A DNA stretch of 64,000 bases, taken from assembly GCA_019137195.1 (NCBI GenBank), contig JAGVSR010000087.1:62001-126000 (forward strand). The letters run 5' to 3'. The stretch comes from Alphaproteobacteria bacterium (lineage in GTDB: Bacteria > Pseudomonadota > Alphaproteobacteria > Rhizobiales > Hyphomicrobiaceae). The notes beneath the pieces are model-generated. The model was not told where the DNA came from and did no database searches. It saw only the letters and a program-made list of their open reading frames with translations. Shown here piece by piece: positions 15,259 to 22,353 of the stretch (positions are counted from its first letter, which is position 1; each line of letters opens with the position of its first letter). A program made the position numbers and the translations under genes.

Positions 15259-16742
15259 TCTGGTGGCTCCCTGCTGTCGCCGCGCGCTCTGTGCTCGGTC
15301 TTTTCCCACAGGAACGGCGCGACCGCGAGCTGCCACAGGCCGCGGTACGCCGCGTACGAGATCAGTAGCCAGTAGAACGGCATCAGTAGGACGTGCCCGG
15401 CGAGTCCGCCCGCACCCCGGCGCACGGCCGCGACCGCGCCGAGTGCCGCGCCTGTCACGTATCCCATCACTAGGTTGAAGAGGCCCAGCTGCCAGAGAAG
15501 CCGCGCCGCCGGGTCGGCCGGTGCGCTCGTGAGCGTGCCTGTGACGAGGTCGTGTGCAAAGAGCACGTAGAACCAGGGATGCACCAGTGCCGAGAGCAGC
15601 ATGCCGCCCATGAGCACGACGAGGCCCAGAAAGCCCTTCGGCCCGAGCTCGTGCATCGTACGCGGCGGCTCGCGCAGGTGAACGAGGAACGTCTGCATCC
15701 AGCCTTTGAGCCAGCGCGTGCGTTGTCCTTTCCACACGGCGAAGGTGGCCGGAGCCTCCTCCCAGGTGGTCGAGCCGAGCACGCCGACCTTCCACCCCAT
15801 CCGGGCCAGCCGGATGCCGAGGTCGGCGTCCTCGGTGACATTGAACGGATCCCAGCCGCCGGCCACGTCGAGTACCCGGCGTGGGAAATGGTTGGACGTG
15901 CCGCCCAGTGGCAGCGGTAGCCCGAGGCGCTGTAATGTCGGAAGCAGGCAATCGAACAGCGCCGTGTACTCGAGCGTGAACTGGCGTGTGAGCCACGTCT
16001 CGCTCGGATTGTAGATGTTGAGCCGCGCCTGCACGCACGCGAGCCGCTCGCCGGACCGGACCGCCCGCTCGAATGCGGCGACGGCCCGATTGAGCTGATC
16101 CGGCTCCGGCCGGTCCTCGGCATCGAACACGACGACGAACTCGCCCTCCGTGAGGCTCAGTGCATAGTTGAGCGCCTTGGGCTTGGTTCTGGGCAACCCG
16201 TCCGGAACGACGACCACCCGCATGTGGGCGGGAAGCCGTATGGCGTCGACCGCCGCCCGCGTCTCGGGGTCGGAGGCTTCGAGTACCAGGAGTATGTCGA
16301 GCGCGCTGGCCGGGTAGTCGAGTGCCGTGAGCGCACCGACGAGCCCGGGCACCACGTGCGCCTCGCGATAGAGCGGTACCAGGATGCTGTAGGTTGGCCA
16401 CACCGCGCGCGCACGAGGAGCACCGCGCTCGTGGTCCTCGGGACGAGACAGAACCAAGGCGAGACCGCGCAGTGTCACCACGCAGAAAAACGGGAGCGAC
16501 AGACCGGCTAGCAACACCATGCTCGCGGCCCACGGCGCGATGATCAGTCCGACCAGGAGGGTGAGAAGTCCGCCCGCCAAGGCTCCACTTTGCCAGAGCG
16601 GAGCAGGCGTTGCCGCCGACAGCTCGGGACGTGCCGATCGCAGACCTCGTGTCGCCTGCTCGAGACGAAGCACGTCGACCGCGTCGGCATCGGCCGCGGT
16701 GGCAGGGCTCTCTGACTGGCGCGCATGGGCCCGGGACGGCAT
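15219..16742 (-). CDS. Membrane glycosyltransferase family 2 (processive-type)
   Basis: A 507-residue inner-membrane protein. Two N-terminal TM segments (about 55-100) are followed by a GT-A domain with YSILVPLYREAHVVPGLV, VVVFDAEDRPEPDQL (DxD-like DAED), GTSNHFPRR, the TED motif (FNVTEDADLGIRLA) and QRTRWLKGW (QxxRW-like). Three to four C-terminal TM segments complete the cellulose-synthase/hyaluronan-synthase-like layout. It probably polymerises or transfers a sugar during polysaccharide or glycolipid synthesis; the donor sugar is unknown. I start at ATG 16742 (MPSRAHARQ); the frame continues to 16826 into the divergent gene's promoter. The stop codon abuts the tRNA CCA. Confidence 0.85.
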   Translation of the reverse strand: MPSRAHARQSESPATAADADAVDVLRLEQATRGLRSARPELSAATPAPLWQSGALAGGLLTLLVGLIIAPWAASMVLLAGLSLPFFCVVTLRGLALVLSRPEDHERGAPRARAVWPTYSILVPLYREAHVVPGLVGALTALDYPASALDILLVLEASDPETRAAVDAIRLPAHMRVVVVPDGLPRTKPKALNYALSLTEGEFVVVFDAEDRPEPDQLNRAVAAFERAVRSGERLACVQARLNIYNPSETWLTRQFTLEYTALFDCLLPTLQRLGLPLPLGGTSNHFPRRVLDVAGGWDPFNVTEDADLGIRLARMGWKVGVLGSTTWEEAPATFAVWKGQRTRWLKGWMQTFLVHLREPPRTMHELGPKGFLGLVVLMGGMLLSALVHPWFYVLFAHDLVTGTLTSAPADPAARLLWQLGLFNLVMGYVTGAALGAVAAVRRGAGGLAGHVLLMPFYWLLISYAAYRGLWQLAVAPFLWEKTEHRARGDSREPPDEQTVSSRLYDGA

Positions 16743-16870
16743 GACGGAGCAGGTTCGAACGAGAACGGATCGATCGTACCGGCCATCCGCCACTCCGGCA
16801 ATCGGCTTGCCTTCGCGCCACCTCATTCTTTAGGTTGCTGCCCCAGGACGACACGAGAGATTCGCTGGCG

Positions 16871-17731
16871 ATGTTGCATTTTTTCCCCGAGCTCGGACTG
16901 AAGGCACGCCCGGCCCGCACGTCGACGCTGGTCTTTTTCCACCTGCTCGCGGCACTGGCTTGGCAATTGGTCGTCCCGTCCGCGATGGCCGCTGAGGGGG
17001 CGCCGTCGGCCGCTCCGGCGGAAGGCCGCCGAGTCGTGGTGCGATTTCTGACCGAGGCCGACTTCCCACCCTTCGATTATGTCGACGACGAGGGCGTCCT
17101 GACAGGGTTCAACGTCGACCTCGCCCGTGCCATCTGCCTCGAGATGCAGGCCGCCTGCGACATCAAGGTGAAGCCTTGGGGCGAGCTGTTCGCCGGTCTT
17201 GCGCGCTCCGACGCCGATGCCGTCATCGCCGGCCACGCGGTCACCGCCGAGGCACTGAAGGACGTCGAGTTCTCCGACCGCTATTTCTACACGCCCGGCC
17301 GCTTTGTCGGGCGCTCGGACAGCCCGAAGGTCGAGATCAGCTCCGAAGGCCTAGACGGCGTGAAGGTCGCGGTTGCCAAGGGCTCCGCGCACGAGGCCTA
17401 TCTGCAAGCCTTCTTCCGCGATACCCGCATTCTCGCGTTCGACAGCCAGGACCTCGCCCGCGAGGCCCTCGCCCAGGGCGCCGCCGACTTTCTGTTCGAC
17501 GACGCCATCAGCGTCTCCTTCTGGCTCAACGGCACGTTGTCGAGGAAGTGCTGCGAGTTCCGTGGCGGCCCTTACTTCGAGCCCAAGTACTTCGGCAACG
17601 GTATCGCCATCGCACTGCCGAAGGCAGACCCGGAGATCCGCGTGTTGATCAATGGCGCCTTGGAGCGGGTGCGCCAGTCCGGCCGCTTCCAGGAGATCGT
17701 CGATCGCTATTTCCCGCTCAGGGTCTATTAA
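16871..17731 (+). CDS. Extracellular solute-binding protein, amino-acid (family 3) type
   Basis: A 286-residue periplasmic protein. The signal peptide ends near VVPSAMAA. The mature domain opens VVVRFLTEADFPPFDYVDDEGVLTGFNVDLARAICLEM, the PBP2/family-3 pattern, and includes GLDGVKVAVAKGSAHEAYL and the C-terminal YFGNGIAIALPK with VRQSGRFQEIVDRYFP. Such proteins bind amino acids or similar small ligands for ABC importers. No ABC permease or ATPase is adjacent; instead a 12-TM carrier starts 5 nt downstream, so it may be orphaned or work with that carrier. ATG 16871 is chosen over an upstream TTG (16835) because the signal peptide then has normal length. Confidence 0.82.
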   Translation: MLHFFPELGLKARPARTSTLVFFHLLAALAWQLVVPSAMAAEGAPSAAPAEGRRVVVRFLTEADFPPFDYVDDEGVLTGFNVDLARAICLEMQAACDIKVKPWGELFAGLARSDADAVIAGHAVTAEALKDVEFSDRYFYTPGRFVGRSDSPKVEISSEGLDGVKVAVAKGSAHEAYLQAFFRDTRILAFDSQDLAREALAQGAADFLFDDAISVSFWLNGTLSRKCCEFRGGPYFEPKYFGNGIAIALPKADPEIRVLINGALERVRQSGRFQEIVDRYFPLRVY

Positions 17732-17736
17732 GGGTC

Positions 17737-19056
17737 ATGAGCTTCGGAGAAAGCAAACCGGACACAGGCCTCATCGCGGGGCTCGAAGCACTCTTGCGTC
17801 GTCTCGTCCACCTCGAGCCTGGCGAGGCTCCGAGGCTGCTGCTCTCGTTCGCGACCTTTTTCTGCGTGCTGTGCGGCTACTATGTCATGCGCCCCGTGCG
17901 CGACGAGATGGGCGTTGCCGTCGGCACCGACGGCCTCGAGCGGCTGTTCTATTGGGTCTTTCTCACGATGCTCGCCGCCGTTCCGGTGTTCGGCACCCTC
18001 ACGGCGAGCTTTGCCCGCCGCCGCATCGTGCCCATCGTCTATGGCTTCTTCATCCTGAACCTGTTTGCTTTTTGGCTCGCACTCGATCGGCAGACAGGTG
18101 CCGTCGGCACGTCGGTAGGATCGATCTTCTTCGTCTGGTCGAGTGTGTTCAATCTCTTCGTCGTATCGATGTTCTGGATCTTGATGTCAGAACTCTACGA
18201 CGGCACGACAGCGAAACGCCTGTATGGCTTCATCGCCGCCGGCGGCACGGCGGGCGCCGTTACGGGCCCCGTCATCGCCCGTTATCTGGCTCCAATGGTC
18301 GACGCGCACGACCTCCTGCTCGTCACCGCGGCGTTTCTCTCGCTCGCCCTTGCGGCGGTGCTGGCCCTGCGCCGCATCACTGCCGACGATCGCTCGGCGA
18401 CGGCGAGCGACGCCGAAAAGCCGGTGGGCGGTCGCGACATCCTCTCGGGCGCCACCCACGTGCTCTCCTCGCGCTACCTGCTCTTCATCGCGCTGTTCAT
18501 CCTGCTCGCGAACCTGATCGGAACCTACTTCTACCTCGAGCAGTCCCGCATCGTCGGCGCGACCATTGTCGAGAAGAGTGCGCGCGTGCAGTTTTTCGCG
18601 GGGCGGGATTTTGCCGTGAACGCGATCACGCTCGCGGTGCAGCTGCTGTTGACCGGCCGCCTGATGGAGCGCTTCGGCCTCGCGCTCTCGCTTGCCGCGC
18701 TGCCCGCGACCGCCATCGCCGGTCTCGCCGCGCTGGCCATCTCGCCCACGCTGGAGATTGTTGCCGCCGTCATGGTCGCCGAGCGCGCGGTCGCGTTCTC
18801 GCTCACGAATCCGGCCGTCAAGGTGCTGTGGACCGCTGTCCCACTCGACGAGAAATACAAGGCACAGAGCTTTGTCGACACCGTCGTCTATCGCGGCGGC
18901 GATGCCGCTTCGGGCTGGGTGTTCAACAGCTTTGCGAAGAGCATTGGCGCCAGCGGCACGCTGGTGGCGGCAGCCACGCTTCCGCTCGCGCTGGTCTGGT
19001 TGTGGATCGGCTTGTCCTTGAGTCGCGAGCAGAAGGAGCGCGCTGCCGGTGCCTGA
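17737..19056 (+). CDS. NTP/NDP exchange-type (TLC/MFS) membrane transporter
   Basis: A 439-residue protein with about 12 TM helices. The early segment FCVLCGYYVMRPVRDEMGV is the mark of the bacterial TlcC/'NTP-NDP exchange transporter' group, and SMFWILMSELYDGTTAKRLYGFIAAGGTAGAVTGP follows. Free-living bacteria carry such carriers without known nucleotide parasitism, so the real cargo is uncertain. It starts 5 nt after the solute-binding protein stop, hence co-transcribed. A frame joining it to an upstream alternative phase of the binding protein (from 17176) is an artefact of high GC. Confidence 0.8.
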   Translation: MSFGESKPDTGLIAGLEALLRRLVHLEPGEAPRLLLSFATFFCVLCGYYVMRPVRDEMGVAVGTDGLERLFYWVFLTMLAAVPVFGTLTASFARRRIVPIVYGFFILNLFAFWLALDRQTGAVGTSVGSIFFVWSSVFNLFVVSMFWILMSELYDGTTAKRLYGFIAAGGTAGAVTGPVIARYLAPMVDAHDLLLVTAAFLSLALAAVLALRRITADDRSATASDAEKPVGGRDILSGATHVLSSRYLLFIALFILLANLIGTYFYLEQSRIVGATIVEKSARVQFFAGRDFAVNAITLAVQLLLTGRLMERFGLALSLAALPATAIAGLAALAISPTLEIVAAVMVAERAVAFSLTNPAVKVLWTAVPLDEKYKAQSFVDTVVYRGGDAASGWVFNSFAKSIGASGTLVAAATLPLALVWLWIGLSLSREQKERAAGA

Positions 19057-19095
19057 CCCTCCGGGTCTGACATCGGTCGCTGCGCCTCGCCGTGC

Positions 19096-19383
19096 TTATC
19101 GTCCCCCGCGGCGCGGACCGCCACCACCCGGACCGCCGGCACCGGGAGGCGGGCCGGAGCGCTGGTCCTTGTGGCGGAAGTTGATGCGCCCCTTCGTGAG
19201 ATCGTAGGGCGTCATCTCGACCGTCACCTTGTCGCCGGCGAGGATGCGGATCCGATTCTTCTTCATGCGCCCCGAGGTATAGGCGACCACCTCGTGCCCG
19301 TTGTCGAGCTGCACGCGGCAGCGGGCGTCGGGCAGCACCTCCACGACGACGCCTTCGAACTCGAGCATCTCTTCCTTGGCCAT
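19096..19383 (-). CDS. infA: Translation initiation factor IF-1 with Gly/Arg-rich tail
   Basis: A 95-residue protein. Residues 1-72 form the OB fold of IF-1 ([20 protein letters not shown], then [31 protein letters not shown] and [14 protein letters not shown]), which occupies the 30S A site during initiation. Residues 73-95 add a disordered tail rich in Gly, Pro and Arg. From memory, Bradyrhizobium-type genomes carry a second IF-1 with a similar tail, so this is probably the paralogue rather than the canonical 72-residue copy. I use ATG 19383; an upstream in-frame ATG adds only two residues. The gene is convergent with the transporter. Confidence 0.92.
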   Translation of the reverse strand: MAKEEMLEFEGVVVEVLPDARCRVQLDNGHEVVAYTSGRMKKNRIRILAGDKVTVEMTPYDLTKGRINFRHKDQRSGPPPGAGGPGGGGPRRGGR

Positions 19384-19544
19384 TCGCAATCCTCTGAGGA
19401 GCCTGTGACGCCGCCGGGCGGGCCGTTTTGCCCAAGGGGTGGGTCACCGCGCGCCGGCGTCGCTGACGAGCCGCGCGCGAACGATACTGAGCGGTCTCTC
19501 TATTGAACGGGCCGCCGAAAAGCAACCGGGCCTAAAATGCCGTC

Positions 19545-19569
19545 GGGGGAGCGGCTGGGCCGCTCCCCC
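19545..19569 (-). terminator. Strong hairpin downstream of the cold-shock gene
   Basis: GGGGGAGCGGC (19545-19555) pairs perfectly with GCCGCTCCCCC (19559-19569) over a 3-nt loop. On the minus strand it lies 25 nt past the csp stop and is followed after 7 nt by TTTT, a displaced T-run. Probably an intrinsic terminator of csp. Confidence 0.65.
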
Positions 19570-19594
19570 GCACCACGCAGGATGGTGATGGAGA

Positions 19595-19801
19595 TCAAAG
19601 AGCGCGCAGATTGACCGCGGCCACCTTGCCGTTGCGGCCCTTCTCGGTCTCGTAGGAGATCTTCTGGCCCTCGCGCAGCGTCTGCATGCCGGCCTTCTGC
19701 ACGGCCGAGATGTGGACGAACACGTCGTTGCCCCCCTCGTCCGGCTGGACGAATCCATAGCCTTTCTGGTTATTGAACCACTTCACCGTGCCTTGAGCCA
19801 T
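19595..19801 (-). CDS. Cold-shock domain protein
   Basis: A 68-residue single-domain RNA chaperone. RNP1 is KGYGFVQP (residues 13-20) and RNP2 is VFVHIS (27-32), after the typical start MAQGTVKWFN. It binds single-stranded nucleic acids and melts mRNA structure. ATG 19801 is chosen because GGAGG lies 6 nt upstream; a 27-residue extension in the same frame is leader sequence. A TATAGT box on the minus strand (19933-19938) would give a leader of roughly 125 nt, the kind of long 5' UTR common for cold-induced csp genes. Confidence 0.95.
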   Translation of the reverse strand: MAQGTVKWFNNQKGYGFVQPDEGGNDVFVHISAVQKAGMQTLREGQKISYETEKGRNGKVAAVNLRAL

Positions 19802-19932
19802 TCCTTGCCTCCAGAGCAATATTGTGTCCCCTGCGACAGTGTCGCCGAGGTGTAGATCAAATCGCGCGATGGAGACGTCCATTCCCAGCCGTCAAGGGGC
19901 TGTCGGGGCAGACCAAGGCGTGTTCGACGAGC

Positions 19933-19963
19933 ACTATATGTACCGTCTTTGCCACAAAGGCAA
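19933..19963 (-). promoter_or_regulatory. Possible promoter of the cold-shock gene
   Basis: On the minus strand TATAGT (19933-19938) is preceded by TTGCCT (19958-19963) with a 19-nt spacer, longer than ideal. The pair sits inside a small inverted repeat TTGCC/GGCAA. The 19802-20233 interval (432 bp) otherwise contains no gene: it must hold the divergent csp and rpmI promoters, a GCCCACC-TTC-GGTGGGT hairpin near 20006-20022 and the rpmI leader. Confidence 0.3.
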
Positions 19964-20233
19964 GATGTCGCGCTTGACGGTTTGCGCCGTATTTGCAAGC
20001 CGGCTGCCCACCTTCGGTGGGTGCTGCCGCCGCCGCCCGGCTGTCGCGGGCCGTCTCGGCAACACCTGTTGCACTCTGCCGCCCTCGCGCCTATAAGCAG
20101 CGCCCAGAGCCGCCCGGCGGGGCATGCCGTGGCGGTTCTTATGCTTTTGCAACCAACCAAATGGCTCGACCAAGGCCTCGCGAGCGGCCCTAAGCCGCGT
20201 TGTGAGCCGCGAGCAAGAAAGGACTGAAGCGAA

Positions 20234-20434
20234 ATGCCCAAGTTGAAGACAAAGAGTGGCGCCAAGAAGCGCTTCAAGATGACGGGCAGCGGCAAGGTCA
20301 AGGCCGGTGCCGCCGGCAAGCGTCACGGCATGATCAAGCGCACGACCAAGTTCATCCAGAAGGCCCGTGGCACCATGGTGCTCTCGGACTCGGATGCCAA
20401 GATCGTCAAGAAGTACATGCCCTACGCGCGGTAA
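20234..20434 (+). CDS. rpmI: 50S ribosomal protein L35
   Basis: A 66-residue, strongly basic ribosomal protein: [25 protein letters not shown] at the start, then [20 protein letters not shown] and a C-terminal KKYMPYAR. Length and sequence are standard. It is followed by rplT after 34 nt. infC, which often precedes this pair in other bacteria, is absent upstream; the leader is a gene-free 350-bp stretch that could carry L20 autoregulation. Confidence 0.97.
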   Translation: MPKLKTKSGAKKRFKMTGSGKVKAGAAGKRHGMIKRTTKFIQKARGTMVLSDSDAKIVKKYMPYAR

Positions 20435-20468
20435 TCCCGCTTAACCCAGTCATCGACGGAGCATCACC

Positions 20469-20834
20469 ATGGCACGCGTCAAGCGGGGCGTTACCGCCCA
20501 TGCGAAGCACAAGAAGGTTCTGAAGGCCGCCAAGGGCTACTACGGCCGCAGGAAGAGCACCATCCGGGTCGCCAAGCAGGCGGTCGAGAAGGCCCAGCAG
20601 TACACCTACCGCGACCGCAAGCGCAGGAAGCGGACCTTCCGCGCCCTTTGGATCCAGCGCATCAACGCCGCCGCCCGCGAGGCCGGCATGACCTACGGCC
20701 GCTTCATCGAGGGCCTGACCAAGGCCGGCATCGCCGTCGATCGCAAGGTTCTTGCCGACCTCGCCGTCAAGGATGCGGCGGCCTTCAAGGCCCTCGTCGA
20801 CCAGGCCGCCGCCGCGGTCAAGAAGGCAGCGTAA
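20469..20834 (+). CDS. rplT: 50S ribosomal protein L20
   Basis: A 121-residue rRNA-binding assembly protein. [42 protein letters not shown] is followed by [33 protein letters not shown], all canonical. In other bacteria L20 represses its own operon by binding the leader mRNA. It sits in rpmI-rplT-pheS-X-pheT, the common translation cluster; the gap to pheS is interrupted by a paired-palindrome repeat (20849-20988). Confidence 0.97.
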   Translation: MARVKRGVTAHAKHKKVLKAAKGYYGRRKSTIRVAKQAVEKAQQYTYRDRKRRKRTFRALWIQRINAAAREAGMTYGRFIEGLTKAGIAVDRKVLADLAVKDAAAFKALVDQAAAAVKKAA

Positions 20835-20848
20835 TCAAACCTCGATTG

Positions 20849-20988
20849 CCTCTCCCTCCGGGGAGAGGCCGGCGCGGCCACCAGCCTCGACCTCGGGCCG
20901 AGGACGACCGTTGCGCCGGGTGAGGGGTGGCGAGCGCTGGTATCGCGAGTTGCCCCGTAATCCCGGCCCTCTCCCCAGGGGGAGAGGG
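20849..20988. repeat. Paired palindromic intergenic repeat (rplT-pheS)
   Basis: A hairpin CCTCTCCC-TCC-GGGGAGAGG (20849-20868) and a second CCCTCTCCCC-A-GGGGGAGAGGG (20967-20988) bracket about 100 bp of GC-rich sequence. The same CTCTCC/GGAGAG theme recurs at 24850-24956 and more loosely at 52137-52158. This resembles REP/BIME-type intergenic elements of alphaproteobacteria. The position suggests an mRNA stability element or Rho-limiting structure between ribosomal and synthetase genes. Confidence 0.65.
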
Positions 20989-21011
20989 AGTTCCGAGCAA
21001 GGACCCCGATC

Positions 21012-22085
21012 ATGTCCGCCTCGTCTTCGCTGGCCGCCCTAGAGCAGGGCCTCCTTGCCGACATCGCCGCCGCTGCCGACCTCGCGGGCCTCGACGCCGT
21101 ACGGGTCGCAGCCCTCGGCAAGAAGGGCTCAATTTCGGCCGAGATGGCCAAGCTTGGCCAGCTTCCAGCCGAGGAGCGCAAGGGCTTCGGGCAGGCCGTC
21201 AATCAGGTGAAGGAGAAGGTCGCCGCTGCCCTCGAGGCGAGAAAGGCCGCTCTCGAAAGCGCCGCCCTCGCAGAGCGTCTCGCCAGCGAGCGAGCCGACG
21301 TCACCCTCCCCGTCCGCCCCGGACCCGAGGCCGAGGGCCGCATTCATCCGGTCTCCCAGGTTCTCGACGAGTGCATCGAGATCTTTGCGTCCATGGGCTT
21401 CGAGGTCGCCGAGGGGCCGGACATCGAGACCGACGAGATGAACTTCGGCAAGCTCAATATCCCCGCCGAGCATCCCGCCCGTCAGGAGCACGATACTTTT
21501 TACTTCGGCACCAGGCCGGACGGCTCGCGCCTTCTCCTGCGCACGCATACGAGCCCGGTCCAGATCCGCACCATGCAGTCGCGGAAGCCGCCCATCCGCA
21601 TCATCGCCCCGGGCCGCGTCTATCGCTGCGATAGCGACCAGACACACACGCCGATGTTCCACCAGATCGAGGGCCTCGTCATCGACGAGACCACTCACAT
21701 GGGCCATTTGAAGTGGGTGCTCGAGGAGTTCTGCAAGGCCTTCTTCGAGGTCGACGAGGTGAAGATGCGCTTCCGCGCCTCCCACTTCCCGTTCACCGAG
21801 CCCAGCATGGAGGTTGACATCGGCGCCGAGGCCATCGGCAAGCCGGGTCGCTGGCTCGAGATCCTGGGTTGCGGCATGGTGCATCCGAACGTTCTCAGGA
21901 ACTGCGGACTGGATCCTGACAAGTACCAGGGCTTTGCCTTCGGCATGGGCCTCGACCGTCTGACCATGCTGAAGTACGGCATCCCCGATCTGCGTGCCTT
22001 CTTCGCCGCCGACCTGCGATGGCTGCGCCATTACGGATTTTCGGTGCTTGACGTGCCGACCTTGGGCGGCGGGCTGTCGAGCTAA
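21012..22085 (+). CDS. pheS: Phenylalanyl-tRNA synthetase alpha subunit
   Basis: A 357-residue class II synthetase subunit carrying the Phe-adenylate site. An N-terminal coiled coil (about 1-90) precedes motif 1; [13 protein letters not shown] and the motif-2 region [22 protein letters not shown] follow, then FFPFTEPS-type [16 protein letters not shown] and motif 3 [19 protein letters not shown]. Length is normal. It works as an alpha2-beta2 heterotetramer with PheT, whose gene lies 268 nt downstream, separated by a small unknown gene. Confidence 0.97.
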   Translation: MSASSSLAALEQGLLADIAAAADLAGLDAVRVAALGKKGSISAEMAKLGQLPAEERKGFGQAVNQVKEKVAAALEARKAALESAALAERLASERADVTLPVRPGPEAEGRIHPVSQVLDECIEIFASMGFEVAEGPDIETDEMNFGKLNIPAEHPARQEHDTFYFGTRPDGSRLLLRTHTSPVQIRTMQSRKPPIRIIAPGRVYRCDSDQTHTPMFHQIEGLVIDETTHMGHLKWVLEEFCKAFFEVDEVKMRFRASHFPFTEPSMEVDIGAEAIGKPGRWLEILGCGMVHPNVLRNCGLDPDKYQGFAFGMGLDRLTMLKYGIPDLRAFFAADLRWLRHYGFSVLDVPTLGGGLSS

Positions 22086-22109
22086 TTCTGGCCAACACGG
22101 AGGTGACGG

Positions 22110-22334
22110 ATGGGCTGGGTGACATCTGTCGAACGCAAGGCGGGTACTGGAAGGGTCCAGCCCACGCAATTCGTGGCCTTTGAGAAGGTTCTTGAGACCG
22201 ACGGAGGTTCGCCGATCGTTCAGATCGATACTTATGGCTCAAGTGAGCGCGAGAGTCCCGGCAAGCAGAGCCAGACTCTGCAGTTTGGTCGCGAAACGGC
22301 AGCGCAGCTCTATGCGATCTTCAAGGACACCTAG
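22110..22334 (+). CDS. Small conserved-looking protein between pheS and pheT
   Basis: A 74-residue protein that I do not recognise. It has GGAGGTGAC at optimal distance before the ATG, and is spaced 24 nt after pheS and 19 nt before pheT, so it is a translated member of the operon. Sequence features: TQFVAFEKVLET, IDTYGSSERESPGK and QSQTLQFGRETAAQLYAIFKD, i.e. alternating beta-like stretches with a final amphipathic helix. No cysteine, signal peptide or TM segment. The SPGKQSQTLQFGRE part recalls small uncharacterised proteins in other bacteria, but I cannot name a family. Confidence 0.75.
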   Translation: MGWVTSVERKAGTGRVQPTQFVAFEKVLETDGGSPIVQIDTYGSSERESPGKQSQTLQFGRETAAQLYAIFKDT

Positions 22335-22353
22335 GGATTCTGAGTAGCAACCC

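Noticed and set aside
17176-17736. Apparent N-terminal extension of the TLC-type transporter overlapping the solute-binding protein gene
   Set aside because: It lies in another phase over a well-supported binding-protein sequence and is purely Arg/Pro-rich; the transporter fits with ATG 17737.
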